Shown here: piece after piece, positions 27,537 to 40,941 of the stretch
Numbering within the stretch: the first letter of the stretch is position 1
Layout of the letters: each line of letters starts with the position of its first letter
Assembly: GCA_007116495.1 (NCBI GenBank)
Contig: SKIJ01000032.1
Span: 1-64,000 of the forward strand
Origin: Cryomorphaceae bacterium
GTDB lineage: Bacteria > Bacteroidota > Bacteroidia > Flavobacteriales > Schleiferiaceae
Length of the DNA: 64,000 nt
Reading direction: 5' to 3'
The notes under the pieces: model-generated
The model's input: the letters and a program-made list of their open reading frames with translations, nothing else
Told to the model about the DNA's origin: nothing
Databases searched by the model: none
Made by a program: the position numbers and the translations under genes

Positions 27537-28421
27537 ATGAATTGTTATAAACGTTTTTTATCTGCACTAGTTTTACTGGCTTTGGCAGTTGGGTGTTCGT
27601 CAAAACAAAAAATAGAGAGCACTGCAGATGGAGAATTTGAAACAACCAAAACAGTCTTTGTACAGCCATTGGAAATGACTGAAAAATGGCAGCAAATGTT
27701 TTATCAAATCAATAGTGATCACGTGTTGACGCTTACTAATATTGATTTGGGTATAGCATTAAACTTAGATCAACGTCCTGAACAACGCGAGGATAACCAA
27801 TATACCATCGAATTCAAAGGCCAAGTAGATGGCAATGTTTTGAGGTTTAACAGTGACGAGATTCGCATCGAACGCAATCCTAAAGGCCTTGTCTCATTCG
27901 TTGGTCGTGACGATAAATATCAAATTGCCATTACCCACTATGCAGATTCTTTGAAAGAAGAAGATGTTCCGGTTGGTGATATGGCAATGCAACAAAAAAC
28001 AGTAGATTCATTGTCTTATTTTGATATTAAATTAAATGAAATTGGAAAAACCGATACAATTAACATCGCTTTTTGGGGGAACTTCTACAAAGACCACCGT
28101 TTGCACGGTCATTGGGTAATGAAAGAGGTTAATGGTTTTCCCGATATCATGCCAGAGGCGTATGAAAACAAGTTGCCCCACATGACCATTTTGATGGATG
28201 AGTCAAGAATGGAAGGGTTTGCGGGGTGCAATCGGTTTTCCGGGCCGTTCCGCCAGTTTGGTAAAAAGATTGATGTTTCAACATTAGCAATGACAAGAAT
28301 GCATTGCGATACTCGCCTTGATATAATATCGCATTTGGATAAGTCAATTGGTTATCGTGTTGAAGGTAACAGATTAATATTTGAGTTTTCACGAGGTAAC
28401 GAAATTATATTTGAAAAATAA
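27537..28421 (+). CDS. META domain-containing lipoprotein
   Basis: Lipobox LALAVGCSSKQ; C-terminal HMTILMDESRMEGFAGCNRFSGPFRQFGKKIDVSTLAMTRMHCD. Confidence 0.75.
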   Translation: MNCYKRFLSALVLLALAVGCSSKQKIESTADGEFETTKTVFVQPLEMTEKWQQMFYQINSDHVLTLTNIDLGIALNLDQRPEQREDNQYTIEFKGQVDGNVLRFNSDEIRIERNPKGLVSFVGRDDKYQIAITHYADSLKEEDVPVGDMAMQQKTVDSLSYFDIKLNEIGKTDTINIAFWGNFYKDHRLHGHWVMKEVNGFPDIMPEAYENKLPHMTILMDESRMEGFAGCNRFSGPFRQFGKKIDVSTLAMTRMHCDTRLDIISHLDKSIGYRVEGNRLIFEFSRGNEIIFEK

Positions 28422-28558
28422 TATGAAAACGATACCTTTAAATAAATTGATTAAATAATAATTAATCGCTTGAATCTAAATCGTTTCTACAATTAAACGC
28501 CTTCATCCTTTGAATCCATAAAACGCCAACACATCAATTTCTAACAAAAATCATCAAC

Positions 28559-29398
28559 ATGAGACATTTATTTTCCGTCGGTTTTCTTTTAATCGTCTTT
28601 TCGCTAAGCGCTCAAAGTACGTTGTACCAAATAGAGGGTAATGGACTCAATAAGCCGAGTTATTTATTCGGCACCATTCACATGATTTGTGGAAGTGATT
28701 TTGTGATGAAAGATGAAGTGCCCGTAGCATTGGATGATGTAAAAACCATTTATTTGGAATTGGACCTAACAGACACGGTGATGATGCAAGGCATGATGAC
28801 CAAAATGATGGATCCAGCCATGGTTGAAATTTATGCAGGGATGAATCCGGATGCTAAAGATGCCATCGATCAAACCCTAAAGGATGCAATGAAAATTGGA
28901 TTTGAACAAGTACAGGTTATGAAACCCCTTATGATCAGTATGCTGTTGATTCAATCGTCCATACAATGCAGCGATGTTTTATCTTTAGAAGAAGTGCTCG
29001 TTGGCTTGGCAATTGAAAAGGAAATACCCGTTAAAGGACTAGAAACATTGGAGTTTCAAATGAGTGTTTTTGACTCCATACCTATGGAAGAGCAATTAAA
29101 GATGCTTGAGGATATGGTGCTCAACCTTGGAGCCGGGATACAGCTTTTTGACAAAATGGTAAAAGCCTATTTAGATGGTGATATTGATAAACTTTTAGAG
29201 TTAACAAAAGACGAAGAATCGTTGAGCCAATTTGATGAATTATTGCTGGACAAGCGCAATGAAGATTGGCTCAGCAAGCTTCCGAGCATCATGAAAAAAT
29301 CGCCGACGTTTATTGCCGTAGGTGCGGCTCATTTACCCGGCGAAAAGGGCTTGTTAAAAGGATTAAAGGATATGGGCTACGTGTTAACCCCAATGTGA
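28559..29398 (+). CDS. TraB/GumN family protein
   Basis: KPSYLFGTIHMICGSDF; LSKLPSIMKKSPTFIAVGAAHLPGEKGLLKGLKDMGY. Confidence 0.88.
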   Translation: MRHLFSVGFLLIVFSLSAQSTLYQIEGNGLNKPSYLFGTIHMICGSDFVMKDEVPVALDDVKTIYLELDLTDTVMMQGMMTKMMDPAMVEIYAGMNPDAKDAIDQTLKDAMKIGFEQVQVMKPLMISMLLIQSSIQCSDVLSLEEVLVGLAIEKEIPVKGLETLEFQMSVFDSIPMEEQLKMLEDMVLNLGAGIQLFDKMVKAYLDGDIDKLLELTKDEESLSQFDELLLDKRNEDWLSKLPSIMKKSPTFIAVGAAHLPGEKGLLKGLKDMGYVLTPM

Positions 29399-29542
29399 TT
29401 TTGCTCGGAATTTAACTGAAGCTGCGTAACGGTTATTTGGACCCCATCGATCACCAAATGCACCAGTTTCGCTGATTGTGGTTGCAATCTATCGAATTTA
29501 AATTGCTCATTATACGTTTTTTAAAACTACTTTCAAATACAT

Positions 29543-30496
29543 ATGACATCATCCATAGGCATTCCCGCACTCGATCTCAATGATTTTATTAATGGCGATG
29601 CGGTTAAACGTGACGCATTTGTTCACGCACTGGGTAGAGCCTACGAAGACATTGGTTTTGTTGCACTAAAAAATCATGGATTGAGCGACGAACTTGTTGC
29701 AGCACTTTACGCTGAAGTTACATCTTTTTTTTCGTTGCCAAACCGAGTCAAAGAAACGTATAACCTTCCGGGCATGGCCGGTCAAAGAGGGTATACTCCC
29801 TTTGGTCGTGAACATGCTAAGGGAAGAAATACCGGCGATTTAAAAGAGTTTTGGCAATTTGGGCAATATGATGTGCAGCAAGGAAATGTCGTTGACGAAT
29901 ACCCACCCAATCCAATTGTATCTGAGCTGCCAGGGTTTAACGAGCGCGGTAGGGAAGCATACAAAACATTGGAGAAAACCGGATTCGAAGTCTTGCGTGC
30001 GTTGGCATTGTACATCGGGCTGGAGGAACGTTTTTTTGATCCTTGGGTGATCGCGGGAAACAGTATTCTTCGCGCGATTCATTATCCACCAATTGATTCC
30101 GATCCCGGAGACGCCGTTCGAGCTGCTGAGCATGAAGACATCAATCTCATCACGTTGCTTATGGGTGCTTCTGCCGAAGGGCTGCAAGTGCTCAATCGAA
30201 AGAACGAATGGGTAGACGTTACAGCGTTACCGGATATGATTGTGGTGAACGTGGGTGATATGTTGCAGCGTTTAACCAACAACATGCTGCGCTCAACAAC
30301 GCATCGGGTGATTAATCCTCCAAAGGAAAAGTGGGGTAATTCTCGTTTTAGTATCCCGTTTTTTCTCCATCCGCGTTCTGATATGCCTCTCAATGTACTC
30401 GATGTATGTGTTGATCATAATCGTCCTAAGGCCTATGAAGACATTTCGGCCGGTGATTATTTGAACCAACGACTTCAAGAGATAGGTTTAAAGTAA
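29543..30496 (+). CDS. Isopenicillin N synthase-family 2-oxoglutarate/Fe(II) dioxygenase-like protein
   Basis: IPALDLNDF..., GFVALKNHGLSDEL, metal ligands HED...HRV, RFSIPFFLHPRSD. Confidence 0.87.
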   Translation: MTSSIGIPALDLNDFINGDAVKRDAFVHALGRAYEDIGFVALKNHGLSDELVAALYAEVTSFFSLPNRVKETYNLPGMAGQRGYTPFGREHAKGRNTGDLKEFWQFGQYDVQQGNVVDEYPPNPIVSELPGFNERGREAYKTLEKTGFEVLRALALYIGLEERFFDPWVIAGNSILRAIHYPPIDSDPGDAVRAAEHEDINLITLLMGASAEGLQVLNRKNEWVDVTALPDMIVVNVGDMLQRLTNNMLRSTTHRVINPPKEKWGNSRFSIPFFLHPRSDMPLNVLDVCVDHNRPKAYEDISAGDYLNQRLQEIGLK

Positions 30497-30569
30497 AAGT
30501 GATTCGCAAATTGGTAATGGTCTATTAACATGTCAATTTGCAACTTCGCACCATTCAAATGATGTAAAT

Positions 30570-32231
30570 ATGATTAAGAAAATCACTTTAACAGCACTTC
30601 TTGTGTCGTTGATTGCTTGCCAAACGACCACCCAAAATGAATCAGAACTAGATCCTTCCATATCCATAGATAGACCAAAGCTTGTTGTTGGTGTGGTCGT
30701 TGATCAGATGCGCTACGACTATTTATATCGCTACGAACACCTTTATGGCAAGGATGGATTAATGCGTTTGCTGCGCGAGGGGTTTCATTTTCACAATACC
30801 AATTACCCATATACACCAACCTACACCGGGCCAGGACATGCCAGCATATATACGGGTACAACCCCGGCTGTTCACGGAATCATTGCAAATAATTGGTACG
30901 ATAAAACTCGTTCTGATATATTGTATGTTACCCAAGACGACAGTGTTGAAGGTGTTGGGGGAGGAGGAAAGGAGGGGCGAATGTCGCCAAAAAATATGCT
31001 CACCACAACCATAACCGATGAGTGGCGATTATTCACGCAGTTTCGCTCACGCAGCATTGGTATTGCACTGAAAGATCGCGGAGCCATTTTGCCGGCAGGA
31101 CATACCGCTAATGCAGCGTATTGGTACGATGGCGGAAGTGGAAAGTGGATCTCGTCAACGCATTATATGGATACGCTGCCCGAATGGGTTCAGACGTATA
31201 ACAACAAGAAACACCCAGAAAAATATATGGCTTCAAAGTGGGAAACCATGCTTCCCCTTGAGGCTTATGAGGATGTTGCAACCGACGACGACGTTTCGTA
31301 CGAGTCGCCATATACCGGTATGGCGCGTACAACCTTCCCTTATCCATTGCCGGTTCTCTACAAGAAACTTGGCAACAATCTCATTAAAAATACTCCCTGG
31401 GGAAATACCATAACCTTTGAAATGGCTAAGGAGGCGGTTGTTCACGAATCTTTGGGGCAGAGAGGAGTAACCGATATGTTGACGGTCAGCTTTTCATCTC
31501 CGGATTATTTGGGGCATCAATTTGGTCCGCGCTCGGTAGAAATCGCCGATCATTATTTGCGGTTTGATAAGGAGCTAGGTGCGTTTTTGCATTTTTTAGA
31601 TAGTGTGTACGGTAAGAACGAATACCTCTTGTTTTTAACGGCCGATCACGGCGCAGCTGATGTTGTTGGATTTTCTCAAGAACACAGTATTCCTACAGGT
31701 TTGGTGCAAAAAGAAATGGAAACCGGTATCCGGAATATGCTTGAGAGAACATACGGTACTGATGACTTATTGCGCTCTGCTATTAATCTCCAATTATACT
31801 TAGACGATGCGCTAATCGATGCATTAAAATTGAATAAGCAAGACATAATAGAGGCGATCATACAATATTGTCGACAGTTACCGGGCGTTCTTTATGCTCA
31901 GTCGGTGGAAGAATATCTCCGTGGAGAGTTTCGAGAAGGTATAAGAGGTAAAAATCAACGAGGCATCATGGGTGCTCGAAGTGGTGATGTCATCATCACT
32001 ATGCAACCGGGTTACCTCGAAATGAAGTGGAGTTCTACAGGTACGACCCACGGTAGCGGCTATAGTTACGACACGCGTATTCCGTGGATAATGTTCGGGA
32101 AAGGTGTTACCGCCGGCGAAAGCTTTGAACAGGTTGACGTCATTGATATCGCTCCAACCATTTCCAATATTTTGAGAATGACAAACCCAAATGGATGCTC
32201 CGGAATATCGCGATTACCGATGATGAAATAA
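30570..32231 (+). CDS. Alkaline phosphatase superfamily lipoprotein (PafA-like)
   Basis: Lipobox SLIACQTT; VGVVVDQMRYDYLYRY; TPTYTGPGHASIYTGTTPAVHGI; LTADHGAADV; GTTHGSGYSYDTRIPWIMFG. Confidence 0.88.
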   Translation: MIKKITLTALLVSLIACQTTTQNESELDPSISIDRPKLVVGVVVDQMRYDYLYRYEHLYGKDGLMRLLREGFHFHNTNYPYTPTYTGPGHASIYTGTTPAVHGIIANNWYDKTRSDILYVTQDDSVEGVGGGGKEGRMSPKNMLTTTITDEWRLFTQFRSRSIGIALKDRGAILPAGHTANAAYWYDGGSGKWISSTHYMDTLPEWVQTYNNKKHPEKYMASKWETMLPLEAYEDVATDDDVSYESPYTGMARTTFPYPLPVLYKKLGNNLIKNTPWGNTITFEMAKEAVVHESLGQRGVTDMLTVSFSSPDYLGHQFGPRSVEIADHYLRFDKELGAFLHFLDSVYGKNEYLLFLTADHGAADVVGFSQEHSIPTGLVQKEMETGIRNMLERTYGTDDLLRSAINLQLYLDDALIDALKLNKQDIIEAIIQYCRQLPGVLYAQSVEEYLRGEFREGIRGKNQRGIMGARSGDVIITMQPGYLEMKWSSTGTTHGSGYSYDTRIPWIMFGKGVTAGESFEQVDVIDIAPTISNILRMTNPNGCSGISRLPMMK

Positions 32232-32301
32232 GACGTTTTTAATACGGTAGGTGTGACTTGAAAAGCTTGAATTTTGCTGTTGTAGTCTTTTTACACAAAT
32301 A

Positions 32302-35118
<2,817 letters not shown>

Positions 35119-35122
<4 letters not shown>

Positions 35123-35571
35123 TTTAAAAGTGATTTCACTGTGTTAAGTGCTTCTTCCATGTGCTGCTCGGCTTTTGTTTGACTATTGAATACGTGCACA
35201 ATTTTGGCGTCTTTATCCATTACGTAAGTTACGCGTCCTGGGAGTAAGCCCAAGAGATTAGTAGGGACGTTGGCCATTTTTCTCAGTTCCTTTTTGGTAT
35301 CGGATAAAAGGGTGAATGGAAGGTTGTATTTTTTTGCAAACTGCGCGTGTGAACTCGGACTGTCTCCGCTCACACCAATAACGGGCACACCTAAGTCTTG
35401 AAAATCTTGGTGTGCATCCCGAAAACTGCAGGCTTGTTTAGTACACCCGGGCGTATCGTCTTTTGGGTAAAAGTAAACAACAAAAGGGCTTCCCTTAAGT
35501 TGGTTCATATCAAAGTTACTACCCCTTTGGTCTTTAAGTGTAATTAGGGGAAAGTGTGTTGGTTTATTCAT
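35119..35571 (-). CDS. bcp: Peroxiredoxin, thioredoxin-dependent thiol peroxidase (Bcp/PrxQ)
   Basis: VVYFYPKDDTPGCTKQACSFRDAHQDF. Confidence 0.92.
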
Positions 35572-35684
35572 GTTGCAAAGTTATATGTGATAATGATAAA
35601 ACCGATTAGCCTTTGGTATGTTTTGCTGTATAAACGTATTTGACGTGTATATTTGTTAAGAATAAAAATGAGAACATCAGATAG

Positions 35685-36440
35685 ATGAAGCATGCATTAA
35701 TATCTCTATTAATTTGTTGGCTGTTTTTTACTGCTCATTCGTGTTCCGTAAAACACTACGGCGCATTGCAATGGCCTCAGGTTGATAAGCAAGAAGAAGT
35801 ACTCTGCCACAGCTACTATTGTTTTATTTACGATACAAATCATATGCAATCAAGGTGGCTGGCTTACGAACTCGCCGGAGAAATGACGACTGGTGACGCA
35901 AGACGAAGTTCGCGTTTTTTTGAAGATTCATTGGTGTTGAGAGGAACTGCCAACGACGACGATTACCGAGGTAGCGGGTATGATAGGGGGCATCTGGTTC
36001 CGGCCGGAGATATGGTATTCAACGACACGGCTATGCGGGAGTCTTTTTTTTACTCTAATGTGAGTCCGCAAGTTCCGGCGTTTAATCGGGGGATTTGGAA
36101 AAGATTGGAAGAGAACGTTCGCAATTATGCGCAAAACTTAGGGATGATTTACGTGGTGACAGGACCGGTATTAGACGATGATTTACCTGTGATTGGTGGG
36201 AGTAACGTTTCGGTTCCTGCCTATTTTTACAAGGCCATTTTGGTGCAAAACGATAGCCTTAATGAAGCAATTGCTTTTTTAATGCCCAATGAACGTGGTG
36301 AACACCGTTCGTTGTATCGCTACTCTATGACCGTTAGTGAGTTGGAGCGCGCAACCGGGCTCAATTTTTTTCCCCAATTAGGACGTCGCAGTACCATTGA
36401 AGCTACCGTTGATACACTTTTTTGGCAGATGTATGAATGA
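35685..36440 (+). CDS. DNA/RNA non-specific endonuclease, exported
   Basis: N-terminal signal (LFFTAHSCS); DRGH motif YDRGHLVPAGDM; FNRGIWKRLEENVR. Confidence 0.88.
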   Translation: MKHALISLLICWLFFTAHSCSVKHYGALQWPQVDKQEEVLCHSYYCFIYDTNHMQSRWLAYELAGEMTTGDARRSSRFFEDSLVLRGTANDDDYRGSGYDRGHLVPAGDMVFNDTAMRESFFYSNVSPQVPAFNRGIWKRLEENVRNYAQNLGMIYVVTGPVLDDDLPVIGGSNVSVPAYFYKAILVQNDSLNEAIAFLMPNERGEHRSLYRYSMTVSELERATGLNFFPQLGRRSTIEATVDTLFWQMYE

Positions 36441-36569
36441 TGAATTTTATGGAAACTTAAACGCTAATGCTATGTAAAGCTTAAAACCCGTAAGCGAGTT
36501 CTTCATTAACCAATTCCCTTTTGTACTTTCGCCCAAAGAAAAGAACGATCATTCAAATAAATCAATCAA

Positions 36570-37745
36570 ATGAGAGATGTAGTTATTGTTTCTGCCGTGA
36601 GAACACCCATCGGAAGTTTTGGCGGCAGCTTATCGTCTATCCCTGCACCAAAGCTCGGTGCCATTGCCATTAAGGGCGCTTTAGATAAAATTAAATTAGA
36701 CCCTACGCTTGTTGAAGAAGTGTTAATGGGTAATGTAATACAAGCCAACGAAGGCCAGGCACCTGCACGTCAGGCTGCTTTATTGGCCGGGTTGTCGGAA
36801 AATGTACCGTGTACCACCGTTAACAAAGTCTGTGCGTCTGGAATGAAAGCTATGATGATGGCTGCTCAGGCCATTAAGGCAGGTGATGCGGATATTATTG
36901 TGGCCGGTGGCATGGAGAATATGTCGATGATTCCGCATTATGTTGGAAATATGCGTACGGGGCAAAAACTCGGGGATGTAAAGATGGTTGACGGTATGCT
37001 GCGCGATGGACTCCTCGATGCCGGCAGTGGTCGCCATATGGGTAATTGTGCAGAGACCTGTGCTACAGATCACAATTTTTCTCGAGAAGAACAAGACGCC
37101 TTTGCCATGGAGTCTTACCGCCGCTCAGCGGATGCTTGGAAAAATGGTGATTTTGCCGAGGAAATTGTTCCTGTAGAAATACCCCAACGCAAAGGTGACC
37201 CCATCATCTTCTCTGAGGATGAAGAGTATAAAAACGTAAATTTTGAAAAGATACCTGCACTTCGTGCTGTATTCGCCAAAGAAGGAACCATCACTGCAGC
37301 CAACGCTTCTACCATCAACGACGGTGCAGCAGCGACCATTTTGATGAGTGCAGAAAAGGCTAAGGAACTAGGTTTGGAGCCATTGGCTACCATTCGCGGA
37401 TACGCCGATGCCGCACAAGAACCCGAGTGGTTTACTACAGCTCCTGCAAAAGCACTACCCATAGCCCTCGGTAAAGCAGGAATCGACATCAAAGACGTTG
37501 ACTACTTTGAGCTGAACGAAGCATTTTCTGTGGTAGGGCTTGCCAACGTAAAACTTCTCGACATCGACGCTGCGAAAACCAACGTCTTCGGAGGTGCAGT
37601 ATCCATCGGACACCCCCTAGGGTGTAGTGGTGCACGCATCATCGTTACGTTGATTAATGTGCTTAAAAGCAAAAATGGAAAAATTGGAGCTGCCGGAATC
37701 TGCAATGGAGGAGGTGGCGCATCAGCGATGGTGATCGAATGCTAA
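36570..37745 (+). CDS. Acetyl-CoA C-acetyltransferase (thiolase)
   Basis: RTPIGSFGGSLSSIPAPKLG; NKVCASGMKAMMMA; FGGAVSIGHPLGCSGARI; CNGGGGASAMVIE. Confidence 0.93.
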   Translation: MRDVVIVSAVRTPIGSFGGSLSSIPAPKLGAIAIKGALDKIKLDPTLVEEVLMGNVIQANEGQAPARQAALLAGLSENVPCTTVNKVCASGMKAMMMAAQAIKAGDADIIVAGGMENMSMIPHYVGNMRTGQKLGDVKMVDGMLRDGLLDAGSGRHMGNCAETCATDHNFSREEQDAFAMESYRRSADAWKNGDFAEEIVPVEIPQRKGDPIIFSEDEEYKNVNFEKIPALRAVFAKEGTITAANASTINDGAAATILMSAEKAKELGLEPLATIRGYADAAQEPEWFTTAPAKALPIALGKAGIDIKDVDYFELNEAFSVVGLANVKLLDIDAAKTNVFGGAVSIGHPLGCSGARIIVTLINVLKSKNGKIGAAGICNGGGGASAMVIEC

Positions 37746-37746
37746 G

Positions 37747-38529
37747 ATGACCTCGGGTATTTGTCTGCTTACCATGGTTCCAATGCGCTCGGAACCCTCC
37801 CACCGAAGTGAATTGGTCAACCAAATGATATTTGGTGAAACATTTACGGTTGTTGGGCAAACGCGCAATCAAGAATGGCTGGAAATCAAACTACACCACG
37901 ACAAATACGTTGGGTGGGTGGATTCTCAGCAGGTGGTACGAATGAGTAAAGCAGACCATGAATCTCTGATGTCAATCGATCCGTGCTTCTCTACGCAAAC
38001 CGTAGATATGTGTACCAATCGCAATACTAATCAAACAACCATCCTGGTTCCCGGTAGCGTTCTTAGAGTGCCCGAGAATCAGGATTGTTTTTCTGTAGGT
38101 GAAGATGTTTTTGATTGGCAAGGTGAGTCCACTAAAGGAGAAATGACCAGAGAATCTTTGATTCATTTTGCTCTTGGGTTTGTCAATGCACCATATCTGT
38201 GGGGCGGAAGAACGCCACTGGGCATTGATTGCTCAGGATTCTCACAAATCGTGTATCGATTAGCCGGTCGTTTTATCCCTCGTGATGCATCTCAGCAGGC
38301 AAAAGTGGGCAACGTGCTTGGCTTTATCGAAGAAAGCATGCCGGGTGATTTGGCTTTTTTTGACAATGATGAGGGTAAAATTACGCACGTAGGTATTGTG
38401 CTTCCTCACAATCAAATCATACATGCCTCGGGTATTGTAAGAATCGATGGCTTAGACCAATACGGTATCTACCGGAGAGATAAACAAACGCATACGCACA
38501 GGCTTCGCTTAATACGCTCGCTTTTTTAA
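37747..38529 (+). CDS. C40 family (NlpC/P60) peptidase with N-terminal SH3-like domain
   Basis: GGRTPLGIDCSGFSQIVYRLAGRFIPRDASQQ; GDLAFFDNDEGKITHVGIVL; SH3-like N-term. Confidence 0.9.
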   Translation: MTSGICLLTMVPMRSEPSHRSELVNQMIFGETFTVVGQTRNQEWLEIKLHHDKYVGWVDSQQVVRMSKADHESLMSIDPCFSTQTVDMCTNRNTNQTTILVPGSVLRVPENQDCFSVGEDVFDWQGESTKGEMTRESLIHFALGFVNAPYLWGGRTPLGIDCSGFSQIVYRLAGRFIPRDASQQAKVGNVLGFIEESMPGDLAFFDNDEGKITHVGIVLPHNQIIHASGIVRIDGLDQYGIYRRDKQTHTHRLRLIRSLF

Positions 38530-38617
38530 ATCAATAATAATCCCATGTTTTTTTCTGTTCTTAATGGGTAGAGTTTTTTTGATGTATTTTTGAATTCTAA
38601 AATAACGTAAAACGCAA

Positions 38618-39139
38618 ATGGACATTCTTTTTGATATTCTCAAATATTCCTTGCCATCGGTATTTCTTCTGATCTTAGCTTACATGATGTTGAGTAACTT
38701 CATGGAAAACGAAGAAAAACGCCGCTTATATTTCCTACGCAAAGAAACACAAAAATCGTCCATACCGTCGCGGTTGGCTGCTTACGAACGATTAGCATTA
38801 TTCCTCGAACGCATAACACCATCGCAACTCATTGTTCGAGTTTCATCACGCGGACTAAATGTTCAACAATATCAAAGTTTATTGGTGAAAACCATTCGCA
38901 GCGAGTACGAGCACAATGTGTCACAGCAGATTTATATCTCAGATAGGGCTTGGAAGTATATTGTAACGTCCAAGTCTGCCATTGTTAGTGTAATCAATCA
39001 AATTGCCGGTGAAATGGATCCCGAATTACCAGGTATAGAGCTGGGTAAAAAAGTCATCAATCATTTTATGAAAATGGATGCTGAGCCCAGCAGAAAAGCA
39101 CTGGCATACCTGAAAAGTGAGTTGTCTAAAGAGATATAA
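38618..39139 (+). CDS. Conserved membrane-anchored hypothetical protein
   Basis: Single N-terminal TM then soluble helical domain; good coding character; no confident family. Confidence 0.6.
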   Translation: MDILFDILKYSLPSVFLLILAYMMLSNFMENEEKRRLYFLRKETQKSSIPSRLAAYERLALFLERITPSQLIVRVSSRGLNVQQYQSLLVKTIRSEYEHNVSQQIYISDRAWKYIVTSKSAIVSVINQIAGEMDPELPGIELGKKVINHFMKMDAEPSRKALAYLKSELSKEI

Positions 39140-39216
39140 AGCCACTCATCAAAATAGGTATAATTCACCCTAACGTTTTTTTTGGTCTATCTAATAACGT
39201 CAAAACATCCAAAATC

Positions 39217-39777
39217 ATGAATACAGGAACCATTATCTTGATTGTCATCGGTGCTTTGGTGATCTTTATCATCAGTGTTTACAATAACCTCGTCAATTTG
39301 CGCAACCGTCGTGAAAATGCGTTTGCTGATATTGATGTTCAACTCAAACAACGTCACGATCTTATCCCTCAGCTTGTCAATGCTGTAAAAGGCTACATGA
39401 AGCACGAAGAAGGTGTGCTCATGAAAATTACCGAAGCCCGAACAAAAGCCATGCAGGCCGGGAGTATTGACGGAAAGATTGAGGCCGAAAATCAGCTTTC
39501 ACAAGCACTTTCCGGTTTAAAAGTGGCGGTTGAAGCGTACCCTGATCTTAAAGCCAGTGCCAATTTCTTGCAGTTACAGGAGGAGCTTTCGGATATCGAG
39601 AATAAACTTGCATCTGTACGTAGATTCTTTAACAGTGCTACTCGAGAGCTCAATACATCCATTGAAAAGTTTCCCAACAACCTGCTCTCGGGTATGTTTG
39701 GTTTTACACGCCAGTCATCGTTTGACCTTGGGATGGATCGATCGAACTACGATAAGTCACCAGACGTATCGTTTTAA
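39217..39777 (+). CDS. lemA: LemA family protein
   Basis: NNLVNLRNRRENAFADIDVQLKQRHDLIPQLVNAVKGYMKHE. Confidence 0.93.
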   Translation: MNTGTIILIVIGALVIFIISVYNNLVNLRNRRENAFADIDVQLKQRHDLIPQLVNAVKGYMKHEEGVLMKITEARTKAMQAGSIDGKIEAENQLSQALSGLKVAVEAYPDLKASANFLQLQEELSDIENKLASVRRFFNSATRELNTSIEKFPNNLLSGMFGFTRQSSFDLGMDRSNYDKSPDVSF

Positions 39778-39875
39778 GCGGTTTTATCTCATGTAGGACT
39801 GGTTCTTCAGTGTTCATCTGTTTGATCTGACCATACATTTTCAACTCTAGAATTGACGCCTTAAGAGGTTAACCT

Positions 39876-40829
39876 ATGACATATACCGGGATTTACACTC
39901 AAATAAAGCGCAACAACCGCAAATCGATTTTGCTGATCATAGCGTTTCCGGCACTTATTTTGGCGTTGCTCTTTGCCATCATATTGGTTTTTAACTATAA
40001 TCCCGAGCAAGAGAACATTAATTGGGCGCAAGTAGAACAGTACTTTTACCAATCAGCCCCCATTGCCATTACAATTACCGCTATTTGGTTTTTGATTGCT
40101 TACACCACCCATTCGTCAATCATCAATAGCGCCACCCATTCCAAGTCGCTATCGCGAAAGGATAATAAAATGGTTTATAATCTCACGGAGAATCTCTGTA
40201 TGCAAATGGGTATGCAGATGCCGAAACTTCGTATCATTGAAGATGAAGCTCTCAATGCATTTGCCAGTGGACTCAACGAAAAAACGTTTACGGTAACACT
40301 TACGCGAGGCATCATAAATAAACTCGACCGCGATGAGTTGGAAGGTGTCATTGCTCACGAATTGATGCACATTAAAAATCGCGATGTTCGACTGTTAATC
40401 ATTTCCATTGTGTTCGTTGGTATTTTTTCGTTGTTGGCACAGATTGCTTTTAGAAGTGTACTCTATGGTGGATTGCGCGGTGGAGGAAGAAAAAATAATG
40501 GAGGTATGGTCATCGTGATGATCTTGGTCTTGGTGGCTTACTTTATTTCTCAGCTGTTTCGTTTTGCACTTAGCAGAAAACGTGAATATATGGCAGATGC
40601 AGGAGCTGCTGAGTTGACAAAAAACCCAAGAGCGTTAGCCTCTGCTTTGCGTAAAATTTCGGGAAACAGCCATTTGAGTAAGCTGGACTCGGAGGATGTA
40701 AAAGAAATGTTCATCGATAATTATCCGGATGAAAAGAATGAAGGACTGGGTTTTTTAGGTGGAATGGATCGCTGGTTTGCAACCCATCCACCCATCAAAA
40801 AACGCATTGAAGTACTTGATCAATTCTAA
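39876..40829 (+). CDS. M48 family metallopeptidase (HtpX-like)
   Basis: GVIAHELMHIKNRDVR (HExxH); several TMs; KREYMADAGAAELT. Confidence 0.92.
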   Translation: MTYTGIYTQIKRNNRKSILLIIAFPALILALLFAIILVFNYNPEQENINWAQVEQYFYQSAPIAITITAIWFLIAYTTHSSIINSATHSKSLSRKDNKMVYNLTENLCMQMGMQMPKLRIIEDEALNAFASGLNEKTFTVTLTRGIINKLDRDELEGVIAHELMHIKNRDVRLLIISIVFVGIFSLLAQIAFRSVLYGGLRGGGRKNNGGMVIVMILVLVAYFISQLFRFALSRKREYMADAGAAELTKNPRALASALRKISGNSHLSKLDSEDVKEMFIDNYPDEKNEGLGFLGGMDRWFATHPPIKKRIEVLDQF

Positions 40830-40941
40830 TGGTGTAGATTCGTCTGAAAAAAATCATATTATTTATGGTCTGTGGTATTTAATTCGCTCGTAAAATGGGC
40901 TGTTTTGTAGTTTTGTGCCACACTAAAAAAAACAAATCAAC

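Noticed and set aside
35685-36440. Exported DNA/RNA nuclease as part of an antiphage or T6/T9 toxin system
   Set aside because: No immunity gene or secretion module adjacent; an ordinary nutrient-scavenging exported nuclease is more likely.
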